Below are positions 1-11,590 of a stretch of 64,000 nt of DNA, piece by piece (the first letter of the stretch is position 1; each line of letters starts with the position of its first letter). A program made the translations under genes and the position numbers. Source of the stretch: Symbiotaphrina buchneri (Eukaryota; Ascomycota; Symbiotaphrinales; Symbiotaphrinaceae); NCBI GenBank assembly GCA_001599915.1, contig BCIG01000007.1, positions 496,001-560,000 of the forward strand, read 5' to 3'. The notes under the pieces were generated by a model, which saw only the letters and a list, made by a program, of their open reading frames with translations, was not told the DNA's origin and did no database searches.

Positions 1-48
1 GTCTTCTCTCCTGATCGGTGCCTTGACCTCGTGCTGACTTCGATTTAG

Positions 49-173
49 ATCTCAGCTGGTATAAAGGACTCAAGAACACCGGGAAGGATGCCGAAGTCTA
101 CGCCCCGCAGAGCGGCCCTAACGGCTTGATCCATTGTACTGTCAGCAGATCAGGGCAACAGTCGAAGCTGTAA
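49..173 (+). CDS. 3'-terminal exon of an unrecognised protein (partial, runs off left edge)
   Basis: The reading frame from an intron acceptor (TTTAG ending at 48, with a CTGAC branch-like sequence 13 nt upstream) runs 40 codons to TAA at 171-173. It contains LSWYKGLKNTGKDAEVYAPQ followed by a segment ending GLIHCTVSRS. The composition looks like real protein, but I do not recognise the family. An alternative acceptor (CAG at 53-55) would shorten it by two codons. It converges on the uL13m gene, whose stop codon lies about 150 nt downstream. The start and any upstream exons lie outside the window. Confidence 0.45.
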
Positions 174-325
174 AAAGCTTTTGTAATCTCTAGCGATATT
201 CCATGCTTTATTGAACACCATCTCTGTATCGTACACATATCCCGTATTTGATCTTCGAATATAAGCCTGAAAAACTCCAATCCAATGCAATGCCACTCTA
301 CACTCTCTGATTCTCTTGACAAGCC

Positions 326-963
326 CTAACCGGTTGCCACTGCCGAGTCTGTCTCCAATCTTGCTGTCCCCGGAGCTTCCTGTTTTCCCGTTATATTCGT
401 CTTAGCCTGTCCCGCTAACTTGAGGATATTTTCCTTGTAAGGATGCGCGTCACCCTCGAATGCTGTACGTTCGGATTCATCATCAGCATGTTACTATAGT
501 GCAGTCCGGTGGTCGTTTGGCCCGCTCACCTTTTAGCCGTGCCATGCGATCATCTCGAAGTCTGTTCTTTGGCAGCATTCCCCTGACAGCCCTACGCAGC
601 ACCTCGGCACCTCCCCATTTCGCAAACATCCGATCCATCGTCATCTCTTTAAGACTTCCAGGCCTCGTAGTATGGCTGTAGTATTTCTTTTGGGTCCTCT
701 TCTTGCCCGTTGTGAGAATGTCACGGCATCCGACAGCCACAACATAATCTCCACAGTCCGTACTCGGGTCCCATATAGGCTTATGCTTCCCCATGAGAGT
801 CACTGCAATCTGTGAAGCTATTCGACCTAATGACCGTTCATCACGGCCAACGTCAATGAGATGCCATGCTCGACTGTAAGCCAACCTCGTCTGCGTCCTC
901 CGTGAGCTCCAGCGTGTGTACAAGGATGCGATCGCTACATACCCTCCCTACAGTCTGAGACAT
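326..963 (-). CDS. mitochondrial large-subunit ribosomal protein uL13m (yeast Mrpl23 family)
   Basis: Exons (minus strand) are 943-963, 530-890 and 326-462, giving 172 aa. The protein is a structural component of the mitochondrial 54S/39S ribosomal subunit. Family signatures are MSQTVGRTRLAYSRAWH at the N terminus, then GRIASQIA, GKHKP, CGDYVV, TGKK and GMLPKNRLR. The last exon restores FEGDAHPYKENIL, which matches the yeast Mrpl23 C-terminal block from memory. The first exon is only 7 codons and is required for the conserved MSQ start. Introns of 67 and 52 nt have GTGAGC and GTATGT donors. The gene is convergent with the partial gene to its left and about 370 bp from the Ccs1 start. Confidence 0.9.
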
Positions 964-1331
964 TGTTTGCCTGGTCGCCGGGGATGGTCTTTCCGTGCCT
1001 GAAGCCAGTCGTTGTGCAGCGGTGAGAGACTACAAAGTGGGAGCCGATGGCACTGGTCGAGGCTCGGACGATGAGAAATTAAGAGTTGACCGGCAACTGC
1101 CGTGGGCATTCAAGCATCCAATTCAGGTGGATTTCAAAGCCCCCACCCCCCCGCAGTCGCCCGCATCACATCATACTGAGCTTCAATCCAATGCGTAGCT
1201 TGTAACACTGAACTTGGATAATATATATACTTGCCAGGTCTCATCCTAAACCATTTGTGTCCAGAACCGCTGCTCTTAAGGTGTCTCCTTGCTCGCAGGT
1301 TGCATCGGCGCATCCTACTGAAGACATCGCG

Positions 1332-2286
1332 ATGATCACCACTCCATTCCAGGTAGGTCGTTTCCCACCTTCGGAGGAGTTGCTGGTTGACGGCGAGCTC
1401 GGTTTTCCAGACACTTTTTGCTGTGCCTCTCAGCTGTGAGCACTGCATCAAGGACGTCTCATCGTCTCTGTACAAGATCGATGGTACGAACCATCTAGAC
1501 ATCCTCCAATCTCGCTGCTAAGCCTACATGGCAGGAATCACAAAAGTCGATGCGGATCTCAAACAGCAGCTGATATCTGTGGAAGGGACTGGTATGTCTG
1601 ATGCTATTCAGCTTTGAAATCACATCTTAACGTTTCGTTTCAAAAGCTGCTCCGTCGGCAATTGTCTCTGCTATACAGTCCACTGGCCGCGATGCTATTC
1701 TTCGAGGGAGTGGGACGTCAAACAGTATGCCACCTTTGCGCCGATCCAGATGTGCCAATCCGTTGACTCGCGTGAAGGTGCGGCTGTTTGTATACTAGAA
1801 ACGCATAATTCCATTGTGCCGAACAAGGTTCGAGGTTTGGCACGCCTGGTTCAAGTGTCTCCGAACCTGACACTTGTTGACCTTACGATCTGTGGGCTCG
1901 CACCAGGGAATTACTGGGCCACTATTCGAGAAACTGGGGATATATCGGAGGGCGCAGCTTCTACAGGTCGGATTTGGGAAGCAGTGAAAGCCAAGACTCA
2001 GGGTAGCGCATCGCCAAGGGGACTGCTCGGCACAGTTGAGGTTGGGAAGGACGGTATAGGGTCTGTCTTCCTCGATCGGCCGATTCAGATCTGGGAGATG
2101 ATAGGAAGGAGCATGGTAGTTGCTAAGCAGCCGGACGGGAAGTTCGACAAAGAGGATGAGAACACTTTGGTGGGTGTCCTTGCGAGGAGCGCCGGGGTGT
2201 GGGATAACGACAAGACCGTGTGCTCCTGTTCAGGCAAGACTGTTTGGGAAGAGCGGAAGGAGCAAGTCGAGAAGGGGATGATCTGA
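1332..2286 (+). CDS. CCS1: copper chaperone for Cu/Zn superoxide dismutase
   Basis: Exons are 1332-1352, 1411-1483, 1535-1591, 1647-1724 and 1778-2286, giving 245 aa. Ccs1 loads copper into Sod1 and oxidises its disulfide, in the cytosol and the mitochondrial intermembrane space. The N-terminal heavy-metal-associated domain carries the copper site PLSCEHCIKDV (CxxC form). The middle SOD-like domain has VRGLARLVQVS, GNYWATIRETGDIS and STGRIW. The C-terminal domain has VCSCSGKTVWEERK with the copper-transferring CxC. Domain order and length match yeast Lys7/Ccs1. The first exon encodes only MITTPFQ. All four introns are 51-58 nt. The 3' neighbour NoxR produces superoxide in other fungi, but co-regulation is only speculation. 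Confidence 0.93.
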
Positions 2287-3042
2287 GGGATGGGTCGATG
2301 CTCTCTTACTCTGTACATAGCGTGTAATGACGGTGACGAAGCAGCAGGATGTGGGCAACTGCCGAAAATGACGCCCCGCATGCTCTTTCTCTGCCATGGG
2401 ACACCCCATTGATAGTGAGGAGAGCTCGTCGAGATGTTGATCGAACGAGCACTGATGATGTTCCTCAATGATGGCCTATGAGCACCATTGTCTAGCCGCC
2501 GAATCACGGAAGGATCGATAGGAGCATTTTAAGCGCCCGTCTTAATTCCTCGTGCATGATGGCTCCTATCGCAATGACCAATCGGCAAAGGATCCACAGC
2601 CGTGCGAGCATTTGCAGGGATGGGCGTCGCCATTTGCCCAAACACTCACCTTTTCCCACAGCCTTTCCAGTAAGCCTTTCCAGTAAGCCTTTCTCTGTCT
2701 ATGGCTGGCTACCGCCCGTCTGGCGCCCCAGTTTCTGGGCCGTCAATGGCCAATCGAGTGCTGGTGCTCAGCGTCGTCCCTGATGGCTATCTGTGCCCTC
2801 CGCGCGCTGGGTAATTTAGATATATTAATACTGTACTCCCTGCAAGGGCGCTTCCAACCCATCGTTTGCATGTACTCTGAAGTTGTAGATCTATACTGTA
2901 CGCTCCTCGAGGGCGTCATCTCTCTTCTTGCTCGTTTTCTTTCACCTGCGTTTGTGCGCAGCTGGCCCAAAAAAACGGGCGTAAAGGAAGCACGACTTAC
3001 AGTCTTCCTCTGCCGTGGGGACATCTGTTGCCGGCCATGGCA
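2287..3042 (+). other. intergenic region between CCS1 and noxR
   Basis: About 750 bp. It holds the CCS1 3' flank and the noxR promoter and leader. There is a short direct duplication, GTAAGCCTTTCCA repeated at about 2669-2692. No gene is supported in either strand. Confidence 0.5.
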
Positions 3043-4916
3043 ATGTCGTTGAAACAGGTTCGCAACTATAGCCTCATTGATGTTGCACAAGCTTATCTCG
3101 AAATCGCAAACTAGGAGATCGAGATTTGGGTGCAAGCACTGTCTCATTATGACAACAATGAGTTCGAAGAGTCGCTCAAGTCCTTCGATGCCATATCCGA
3201 CACGTCGAAGATACTGTTCAACTGTGGTGTTATCCGCGCCACTCTCGGAGAGCACGAGAAGGCTGTGAGTACTCTTTTCGGGGGTTCAGCTAGTGCGGAA
3301 GCTGACTAGCAAAGGTGCAATGCTATCAAGGCGCTGTGAAGCTGGACCGTTACCTGGCCATAGCATATTTCCAAGAAGGGGTCTCGAATTTCCTTCTGGG
3401 TGACTTTGAGGAAGCGTTGGCGAATTTCAATGATGCACTTTTATATCTGCGAGGGAACTCATACATAGACTACGAACAGCTGGGTCTCAAATTCAAGTTA
3501 TACTCGTGTGAAGTCCTGTTCAACCGCGGCCTATGTTATATTTACCTTCGGCAGACGAGCCAGGGTATGTCTGATCTTTCATACGCAGCAAAAGAGAAGA
3601 AAGTCGAGGATCACATTGTCATTGACGAAGCAATCAAAGAAAAGGCCGAGGTACGCGAGCATCACAGTTTTGATGCATAGACTGACGGTTCGAAGGGATA
3701 TACTGTTTTCTCGATACCTGTTGGGATACTATATCGCCCGAATGAAGCCAAAGTCAAGAATCTAAAAACGAAAGACTATTTGGGACGAGCAAGGCTGGTT
3801 GCAGATGCACAGGGGTCAGAAGCCCGAAGGCCCAACTCCAGCGGAGAAGAAAGAAAGCATATGATCCGAGATGATCTCTCGATCAACGACCGGACTACGG
3901 AGCAGATGTCCTTTGGCGCGTCACACCTGGTGAAGCCGGGGTTGTCGAGCAGAACAAGGCAGCAATCCGAGCCGCCTGTCCACCGCAACATGTTTCCGCC
4001 AACCCCTCCACCAGAGCTAGACCACCCGGCAAGAAGGTCGCCTAGCACAAGCTCTGATGCTGGGGCAGATCTGAAACCAAAACCGCTCCGCACTCGCATT
4101 CGGCCAGAAATGCTCGATCTCGCAAGTCCTGAAGAGAGGCACGTCGAGATAGCAAAGCCACGCCTAGCTCCGCTGCGGACAGCGTCCGAGTCCCGAATCT
4201 CAGGCCATCAGCGAAATAAGCGGTGGGAGCCCTCTCCGCTGGACCGAACCATCCACGAGTTCTCGGCTCAGAGACCCGAACCCGAACCAACTGTAACTGA
4301 TGTTTCAAGAGCTGAACATCCGGCTGAAGTCACTCCAGTGCTGCGGCACGGCTCTCCACCTGTACGCAGTAAAAAAGGTGGCAGATCAAGAAGCCGACAG
4401 CACCTCGACTTACCGGAGGAGTCGAAATCTAGGGAAGCTAATGAGGCCGGAGAAACTTCGGTAGACGACGGGGACCGTGAGAGAACGCGGTCTGGTCCTG
4501 GACAAACAAGGCTCTCCAGCCGAACTCGTTCGAGGAGACCAGATGTGCGCCAGGTATGCTAACTGTTCACTGTCCTGCTTAGTAAACCCCCCTGACCATC
4601 ATAGATACGTGTGAAAGCCCATGTTATGGAAGATATTCGTTATATTATGGTGGACGCATCAATTGAGTATACCGAGCTCGTCCATAAGATAGAGCAAAAA
4701 TTTGGCTTCCATGGAGCTAGCAGGATCAGAATCCTCGATGATGGAGATATGATCACATTGGCGGATCAGGATGACCTCGAAATGGCCATAGCGTCAGCAA
4801 AGGAACAGGCCAAGGAAGAACATGCTTCAACAGGAAGAATAGAGGTCGGTCATTGTAACTGCAGTTCGATCAATGCTAACTGGTGCAAGGTCTGGATACA
4901 AGAGCTATCACACTAG
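3043..4916 (+). CDS. noxR: NADPH oxidase regulator NoxR (p67phox-like)
   Basis: Exons are 3043-3057, 3115-3264, 3315-3650, 3696-4553, 4605-4844 and 4890-4916, giving 541 aa. An in-frame ATG at 3037 would add two residues. NoxR is the cytosolic activator that, with Rac, switches on NoxA/NoxB superoxide production for hyphal fusion, sexual development or symbiosis in other fungi. TPR repeats fill residues of about 5-165 (ILFNCGVIRATLGEHEKA, FLLGDFEEALANFNDALLYL). The activation-domain block GYTVFSIPVGILYRPNEAK begins exon 4. A long basic Ser/Pro-rich linker follows, then a C-terminal PB1 domain (IRVKAHVMEDIRYIMV; acidic loop DDGDMITLADQDDLEMA). The last exon is 27 nt and encodes VWIQELSH. Intron 1 has an unusual GTTCGC donor. 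Confidence 0.93.
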
Positions 4917-7446
4917 GCGGCTTGGGGGTAATCTCTTCTCAACTTGTCCTGATGGTAATATGCCCACAATTGCAAAAGGATCTTTCTTTGCCTTTCTTCT
5001 TGATACCCTTTGCCATTGTTTCGCAATATATGTGCAAGTAGACGCTGGGCACCTTGCTTGGATGGAGTCTAGCAATAAGTAGCCCAAGTTGAAAGCCTCT
5101 GGCCCTATATTGATATAGTATTCCTCTAGTATGAGCTGCGTAGATGACCGAGGCAGGCCCATAACCTGGTTCAGGGGGCCAATCAACCACTCAGGCTGAA
5201 TTTGGCGTCCTGGGTGGGAAGGGTATCTTCCCGACATGTTTTGGAACTCAATTGAGGAGAACAGATTTGCTTTCCCCGCATAGCCCGAGCGGACTGTAGT
5301 CTCAGCCACAGGTACGGCTGACAGCCTCAGCTTACCTCACAGTAAGCTCGCTTGACCGACCAAATGAGATAGATGATGATGTTGGCACGGGAAGCATGCC
5401 AACGTTTCGTGTGGCCTAAGCTTACTCGGTGGTAGGCAAGCGGGGCGCAAGCCACAAACGAACATCCATCGTACATTTCTTGAGGATGCGGAAAAGCTGG
5501 CACGGTCTTGGGTCATCAGGTTTGGTAGAGGCAGCATTGGTGGCCGTATGGCAATTGTTGCTGATCACATAGTTTAAGCATGGCCCGTCTGACCCGCCAA
5601 CAAACAGCACCTGCCACCGGGCGACGCGACTGTACTACGGTACAGTACAGGTGTACTCGTCGTACTCATGCATGGACGCGCATGATTGCTTAATGATGCG
5701 AACGTGTACGCTGCTCTGCGCGCCGCTGTGCCGCGTTTATTACGAGGTAACCTGGGCGCAGGGGCTCAGACTCAAAGATGCCGAGGGAACCAGGATTACT
5801 AACAACTCTGCATGCAGGCTTTCGGTCACAATTGCATCTTCACATTGCGTTTCGGGGCTATCGGATTACAGGATGTGCAAAGGCCGGCGGTGTTTGGGTT
5901 TATCCGCTTAGGGTCCATCTGCGACCGCGTACGCAGCAGCCGGGGCTGTGCGAAGAAGCGAGGGGAAATGTTCGTTATCAATTATTGTGGGATGGGGCTT
6001 GAAGGCTTTAATGGATGCCTAGGAAGTAGAGTAGTAGTAGGACTGATGTACGAATATTCGCACACCACGCAAGTCGAGACGTAACCCGCTTTTGCAGATC
6101 ACATACTTACAAAAGTATTCGTACCCGCCTGCACTGCCTATCCCGCCATTCTCGCGTAGCGTACGACCACTCGTACTCTGGAGTTCTACGGAGCCGGATT
6201 GACTTTGCGGGCCATTGTACATGATTCTGGGTGCCTGGATTGGTCGTGTGCGGCTTCGCATGAGCATCTCGTACGTGGTGATCTTCTTATCCCCGCATGT
6301 ACGAGTAAAAGATACGTACCGAGTAACTACGCTGAATGGAATTGAAATTCAATAATGCTTGCTCTCCGGTCGGGGCCGGGCAAGAAGCGGCGGGCGCGGG
6401 TTTTGGATTTCAATTTAGGGCTCGAGAACTTGAGCTGGTTCGGTTGAGTGACTTGAGTCAGCTGTCTGGGCCCAGTAATCGCGGAATCCTGTGTAAATCC
6501 TGTACTTCGTAACTCCTGGGTAACGGATTTTGCTTAGATAATTCTGGTCGGGCATCCGGGCTGATCAAGATCCCGAGTGATGAGCAAAGCCTCTGAGAGA
6601 CACCGGAAGGATTTCGAATCATCCATCAAATCCAGGAGTCCGCTAGATCCGTAGGCTAATCCCGAAGCAGGAAACGGTGCAGTTTCGGGACGTACGTTAA
6701 GGTCGTTAAGCTCGAACAGTCAGCGCAGAAGTTGCAGCCGCTGCCTGCGGAGCCTTGCGGCCGGAGGAAGCGGTGAGAATCTCTCCGACCAACGATAGCG
6801 CGGGGGCCCGGAATTAATGGAAGCGCACCGCAACTGGCGCATTCCCTTTCCACCTTCAGCACCGAGCGGGCTGACTGTGTCACCGTGAAGCCTAAAGCTT
6901 AATTCCGGTGAATTGTCAGCTGCTACGCACGAAGGAAGAGCAAGGAAAGAAACATAAAGAAAAGGCGGGTGCCCGTTGCTGAGTGTCGTGAATAATCACA
7001 ATAAGATACAGAAGAGCAATAACATTTAATTAACAAGGAGGACCCCGAACACCCTGCGATCCCTCCATTATATTATTACAACAGAACGTTCAGAAACCTG
7101 GCAGACCAGCAAATTCCAAGTTGAAGAAGTACTCGTCATTCGAGTGACTCAACCCCGTCAGAAATCTACGCGTACGAGTACACTACTGCTAGAAGTACTT
7201 TCGTACCTTCACCGCCTACCTTAACTCTCCGACCGAGTTTCGTACGGTGCAGCACCTTCGCGCCCTTACTTACCGGCCCTGCCGGACCTGAACTGGTAAG
7301 CCTGCCAGCCCAGCCCGTCTCGGCCCCACCGTTTTTCTTTCCCGTCGTCTCTGCGCTTTATTATCCATGCCGTTCCCTCCATTCTCGTCACTGACTCATA
7401 GAACCAGTGGACAGAGACGATCAAATACCACAACACCACACCCACA
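4917..7446. other. long gene-poor region upstream of gene 7447
   Basis: About 2.5 kb with no credible gene on either strand. Open frames are short, lack recognisable motifs and overlap one another. It is rich in TACG/CGTAC and GTAC words (for example around 5636-5670 and 7160-7210). It contains two TGACTCA/TGAGTCA sites, at 6464-6470 and 7145-7151. It probably holds the noxR 3' UTR and an extended promoter or leader for the gene at 7447. A noncoding RNA gene cannot be excluded. Confidence 0.4.
6464..7398. promoter_or_regulatory. three Gcn4/AP-1-type TGA(C/G)TCA sites upstream of gene 7447
   Basis: Exact heptamers lie at 6464-6470 (TGAGTCA), 7145-7151 (TGACTCA) and 7392-7398 (TGACTCA). The last ends about 48 bp before the ATG at 7447. 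This is the core bound by the bZIP Gcn4/CpcA and by AP-1-type factors. That the gene is under cross-pathway amino-acid control is an inference from the sites alone. Confidence 0.45.
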
Positions 7447-8280
7447 ATGCCTTCCAAACTGCGGTACTCTTCGCAAAACGTGCAGCCAGCACAACCAGCC
7501 CGTCAGACCTTCCACCCGTACGATCCAAACAGACGTCAGCGGAAGATGAGTCTCACGCAGTCCTACTACCTGGCCCACACTGCCCGGGGCAAGCTCAGCG
7601 CCGAGGCTGCCAGAGGCGACCACGACCTCCGTCTGCTCGTCGGCCACGCCAACCTTCTAGACTCGCTCATGCTTGAACTTTCCCAAGCCGAAAACGAGCA
7701 GGAGCAGTGGTTCAAACAGTCGGTGAAGGGCGCCGCCAAGGACTCGGATGAGCCGCGACACATCCAATGGGCGGATTCTGCTGAGGCGGCCGACAATGTG
7801 GAGGATGATTGGAGTTACGACAACGCCGACTCTTCCGACAGCGAATCAGAGTCCGATGAAGAGGAAGATTTCGTCATGCATGTGCCATTGAGGAAGGTCC
7901 CTTCCCCTCCTGCCCCAATAGTCGAAAGCAGAGAGTTGGGGGAGTGGGAAGAGGACGAGGAGATGACGGATGAGGAAGACTTGGATGAGGAAGAGTACAG
8001 CGACTTGGGACTTGTTCGCACCTCATCAAGATCGCCACCAGAGTTGTTACACGATTCGGACGAGTCGGACGACGAGTCGATGCCGCCTTCACCCCCTCAA
8101 GTCAACTTACAGTCATTTTCGAGCACGCACAAGGAACAAGTGGCTACGACATCATTCTACGATCCGGAGCCATTCTCTGGGTCGTCACCACTTTCACTCG
8201 CTGCAACAGAGGAGTCCTTCCTCGATGAAGGGTTCTACCTCTCGCAAAACCGCCAATCCGCCATGGTCGGTGCCTGCTGA
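7447..8280 (+). CDS. conserved acidic fungal protein, function unknown (possibly ECM13-like)
   Basis: One exon of 277 aa. A structured N-terminal region of about residues 35-90 contains LTQSYYLAHTARGKLSAEA and LRLLVGHANLLDSLMLEL, which looks like a conserved helical module. From memory this resembles the fungal ECM13/YJR115W family, but I am not certain. The rest is very acidic and low complexity (SDSESESDEEEDF; EDEEMTDEEDLDEEEYS), with Ser/Pro stretches, and is probably disordered. No signal peptide or membrane segment is visible. The start is the first ATG in a long upstream leader. A second in-frame Met (MSLTQSYY) just before the conserved block is a possible alternative start. Three Gcn4-type sites lie upstream. 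Confidence 0.7.
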   Translation: MPSKLRYSSQNVQPAQPARQTFHPYDPNRRQRKMSLTQSYYLAHTARGKLSAEAARGDHDLRLLVGHANLLDSLMLELSQAENEQEQWFKQSVKGAAKDSDEPRHIQWADSAEAADNVEDDWSYDNADSSDSESESDEEEDFVMHVPLRKVPSPPAPIVESRELGEWEEDEEMTDEEDLDEEEYSDLGLVRTSSRSPPELLHDSDESDDESMPPSPPQVNLQSFSSTHKEQVATTSFYDPEPFSGSSPLSLAATEESFLDEGFYLSQNRQSAMVGAC

Positions 8281-10031
8281 TGTATCTACGCCATCAGCTC
8301 TGGGATTTGCGGTTTGTTGCATTTAGCGTTTCATGCTTGCATAGCGATACTGGCGAAATGGTTGGGCCGACCGGTGGACAGGCGATTCGGGAGGATACCT
8401 GTGCTTTGAATTTTCATATTTCTTGCGTTCGGAAGATGTGGCATGAGCAGAGAGCTCAATGGCTTCTAAGCTCCAGGTATGAAAACTGGCTCTCTACGTT
8501 GTCAGCCGGCAACGGCATTATTGTTCTCCCCCCGATGGAAAGGATCGGGCTATCTAGGTCGAGAATGATATGAAATGAAATAAAGAAAATCATCACTCCT
8601 ACGCTATGGCTATTCCGGCCGTTGAGCTGCTTGACGCTGGTCGGATTTGTAGATTTCGCTAAGCCTTACAGTCTTTGATCGACGCCGAAAAGGTCTGGAC
8701 CTCCCGGACTTTAGGAAGGAACTAAGGTAAGCAGCATTGTGGTGCCGGTCGCGGAGTTTGCTTTGGCCCGACCGAGCCTTTTTTCACCGACCACTGATGG
8801 TACGTTATTCCTGGCCTTGCTGGTACCTTATGTAATCAAGGCTCATACGCCAGATTAAATAATATTGATTTGTCCAGACTCCAGAGCCCAAGTAAGGTAC
8901 CTGAGGTAAACTCCTTCGTAGGGTGCACCGTACTTTGGAGATCTTGGACGTCAATCATCTCGACCGTTCAATGATATTTATCTTATCCAACAGCGAGCCA
9001 TCTCAAAATTCCTACAATCCTGTTTCTCTTGTTTCGTAGCAAGATTCGGTGGCCTCGTACCCCTGGCCATGGTCATCTTCTCTTCGGATTTGGAGGACCA
9101 CATGAAGATGGGTCAGATGACTGCTAGGTCTCGGCTCGCGGAACAGAAGGCGCAAGGGTTGCCGAAACAGTCCGGTCTCCGTCTCGAACGATATCTCATA
9201 CGACCAGATGGATGCGCCCAAGGAGCGGCGCGAAGTTGACGTCTCTACGAGGAGCACAATGTCTCCAAGGCCCCTGGTCATCTATGATAGTAAACGCTCT
9301 TACGATGCATGTCTCAATGCTGGCGCAAGGCGAGCTACGTCCATTAGTAGACCCGTTTGAGACGCTTTCTCGGCAACAGCATCTTCCGGTCAATGTAGCA
9401 AGCAGCTCGTACGAAAAGAGGGCCCATCGACGCCATGTACATTATTATTGCTGCAAACTCCCCGCTCCTGCTGGACTAGACCGTACAGGAGTGTCGGAGG
9501 AAGCAGACCTGGTGTTGTAATTGATGTCCATTAGCAGAAAACATCCGAAATGATGCCAGCAGAACTCTGCTTCGTCCTGCCCACAGTGCATCGACCTGTC
9601 TTCAGTCGCTCGTCATGTCCCAATCACTGTTCCCATATTTCATCAATGCTACCCCGCGAGTACTGCAGTCGAATTGGAGAAAGGTTCACATTCAGATTGT
9701 TGTTGAACAGTTGTAATCCACAGCTGCCTAACCAGCCCCACCAAGTTCTTCATAATATTAGAATTCTGCATCATTTCCATTCCCTGGTAGCAGTGTGCAC
9801 GGAGAAAAGATGTTTCAGTCCGGTCTCTGGTATTTTGGCACCATGGCCGTTCAGTGCCTGCCACTAGGTACGAAGCTCGACCGTACCGTAGCAAATCGGG
9901 AGCAACCAAACCCCGCGTCGCTTGTCATCGACCGGCACGGGATCTGAGTCCACGACACAGCCAGCTGAAAAGAAACTTAAGAAAATATTATAAAATCCTC
10001 CTTCACGAGAGAGCTACGATATTCCCTTCAG
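8281..10031. other. gene-poor region upstream of the USP-domain gene
   Basis: About 1.75 kb. The short open frames have no recognisable motif and no supporting splice pattern. It has GGTACCT/AGGTACC words near 8822 and 8896 like those in other spacers of this window. It probably holds the 3' UTR of gene 7447 and the promoter or leader of the downstream gene. Confidence 0.4.
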
Positions 10032-11590
10032 ATGCCTTCTTCGCCCGCTCGGTCGAGCTCTCCCGGCCCCTCGAATCCACCTGCTCCTGGCCCCGAAACG
10101 GGCACGACCTCTCAACAAACGCTTCCTACCATAGCTGCTTTGCTTGAACCTGACGCACAAGGGCGGAGATCGTCAGTACAATTCGCGCCGGGCAAACCTC
10201 AGCAGCAGGTGGTACGGACTGCTAGCCCATCTGCTCTTCCATCTCGTTTGGCAAGGCGGCTTTCGTCACCCCCACCACCGTCGTACGTCTCCAGTTGCTC
10301 CTTCCCTAATGGTCACTGCATCCTCCTAGGCTCGCCTCCGCTTTTCGATACGTCCCACGAAGCGTTGGATGACCGTCTTGTCGCTTTCTGTTTGCCTAGA
10401 ACGTGTTGGATCATCTACATCTTCACTAACGATGAGCTCCTCCAGGACTTTCCAGCCCCGGGTCTCCTTCGACACATTTGACAACCCCGATGCCGCGGAC
10501 TTTTCCTTGACCCTTAACGCCAAACACAAGAACTACCAGTATACAAGGCGATCGCGCACCTTCCTATGCGGCACAGACCAGAATGACTATTCCGAGTTCG
10601 CTCTGGAATGGCTCATCGATGAGCTGGTAGATGATGGAGACGAAATAGTCTGCCTCAGAGTCATCGAGAAAGATTCGAAAATCATCAGCGATGCTAGCCT
10701 GGAAGAGGGCATATACCGTACCGAAGCTAAGAAGCTCCTAGATCAAATTATTGAGAAGAACACAGAAGAAAAGGCAATAAGCCTAGTACTCGAGTTCGCC
10801 GTGGGAAGGGTACAAGATACGATCCAGCACATGGTACGTTGCGGAAGCAATACATCTTGAGTTTTGTTAGACTTATTGGTTTGAACAGATCCACATCTAT
10901 GAGCCTGCAATGTTGATTGTGGGGACTAAAGGCAGGAGCCTCGGGGGAATACAAGGATTGCTTCCGGGCTCCGTCTCGAAATACTGCCTGCAACATTCTC
11001 CTGTGCCGGTAATCGTGGTCAGACCAACATCTAAGCGTGAGAAGAAGAAGAGAAAGCGTCAGGCAGATCCAGCGAGGCGAAGCTACTTAGAGATCCTTGA
11101 GAAGAGCAACCCAACCGGAGGGCACGTGCTTGACAGGAACAACATCAACCTCCCGGTCGAGAATGGCGATGTGACGACTGAGAACGAAGCAGCCGCAGTG
11201 GCTGCCGCGGTCGGATTGGATCCTGACAAGGTGCTACTTGACATGCACGCGCTTTCCAAGGTACAGTCCGATAGGAGCGATGCCACAACAGGAACCTTAG
11301 CTACAGAGGAGACAGAGACAGGTATTGTGATGAAGAGTCCCGAGTTGCAGAATCTGGAAAGCCCGCCTGCTAGTGAAAGCGACGAGGATGAGGATGAAGA
11401 CGGACAAAGACATGGGCAGTCAATAGCAGTATCTGCCGAGCCAGTAGCGGCGCACAGTCTTGCGCCAACGGAAGAAAGCAAAGAAGCCTCGACTACTTCT
11501 CAGGCAGAGACTGACCCAGCAAGCGAACCCAACAATGAGCAAGAAGAAGTCAATGTGGCAGAAACGGATAGCCCTGCTACGGGTGTTTGA
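10032..11590 (+). CDS. universal stress protein (USP/UspA) domain protein
   Basis: The model is 10032-10282, 10446-10833 and 10889-11590, giving 446 aa. The N-terminal 80 residues are Ser/Pro-rich. The USP alpha/beta fold spans about residues 85-250: RRSRTFLCGTDQNDYSEFAL, DELVDDGDEIVCLRVIEKD, and the nucleotide-binding signature GTKGRSLGGIQG followed by LLPGSVSKYC and VPVIVV. That matches the G-x2-G-x9-G(S/T) type, which predicts ATP binding. A basic patch (KREKKKRKRQ) follows, then a long acidic disordered tail. The first intron (163 nt, CTAAC branch before CTCCAG) is uncertain because an internal TCCTAG acceptor also exists. The second intron (55 nt) is clear. Its role is unknown; family members are linked to stress responses. 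Confidence 0.85.

Noticed and set aside
1134-1502. Minus-strand open frame opposite the start of CCS1
   Set aside because: It overlaps CCS1 exons 1 and 2 antisense, and those exons carry the conserved copper site.
2669-2692. Short GTAAGCCTTTCCA duplication as a possible mobile-element footprint
   Set aside because: Only two 13-bp copies, with no terminal repeats or element between them.
4908-5309. 133-codon open frame on the minus strand after noxR
   Set aside because: No recognised motif, no supporting splice signals and no upstream coding partner. It overlaps the noxR end and its probable 3' UTR.
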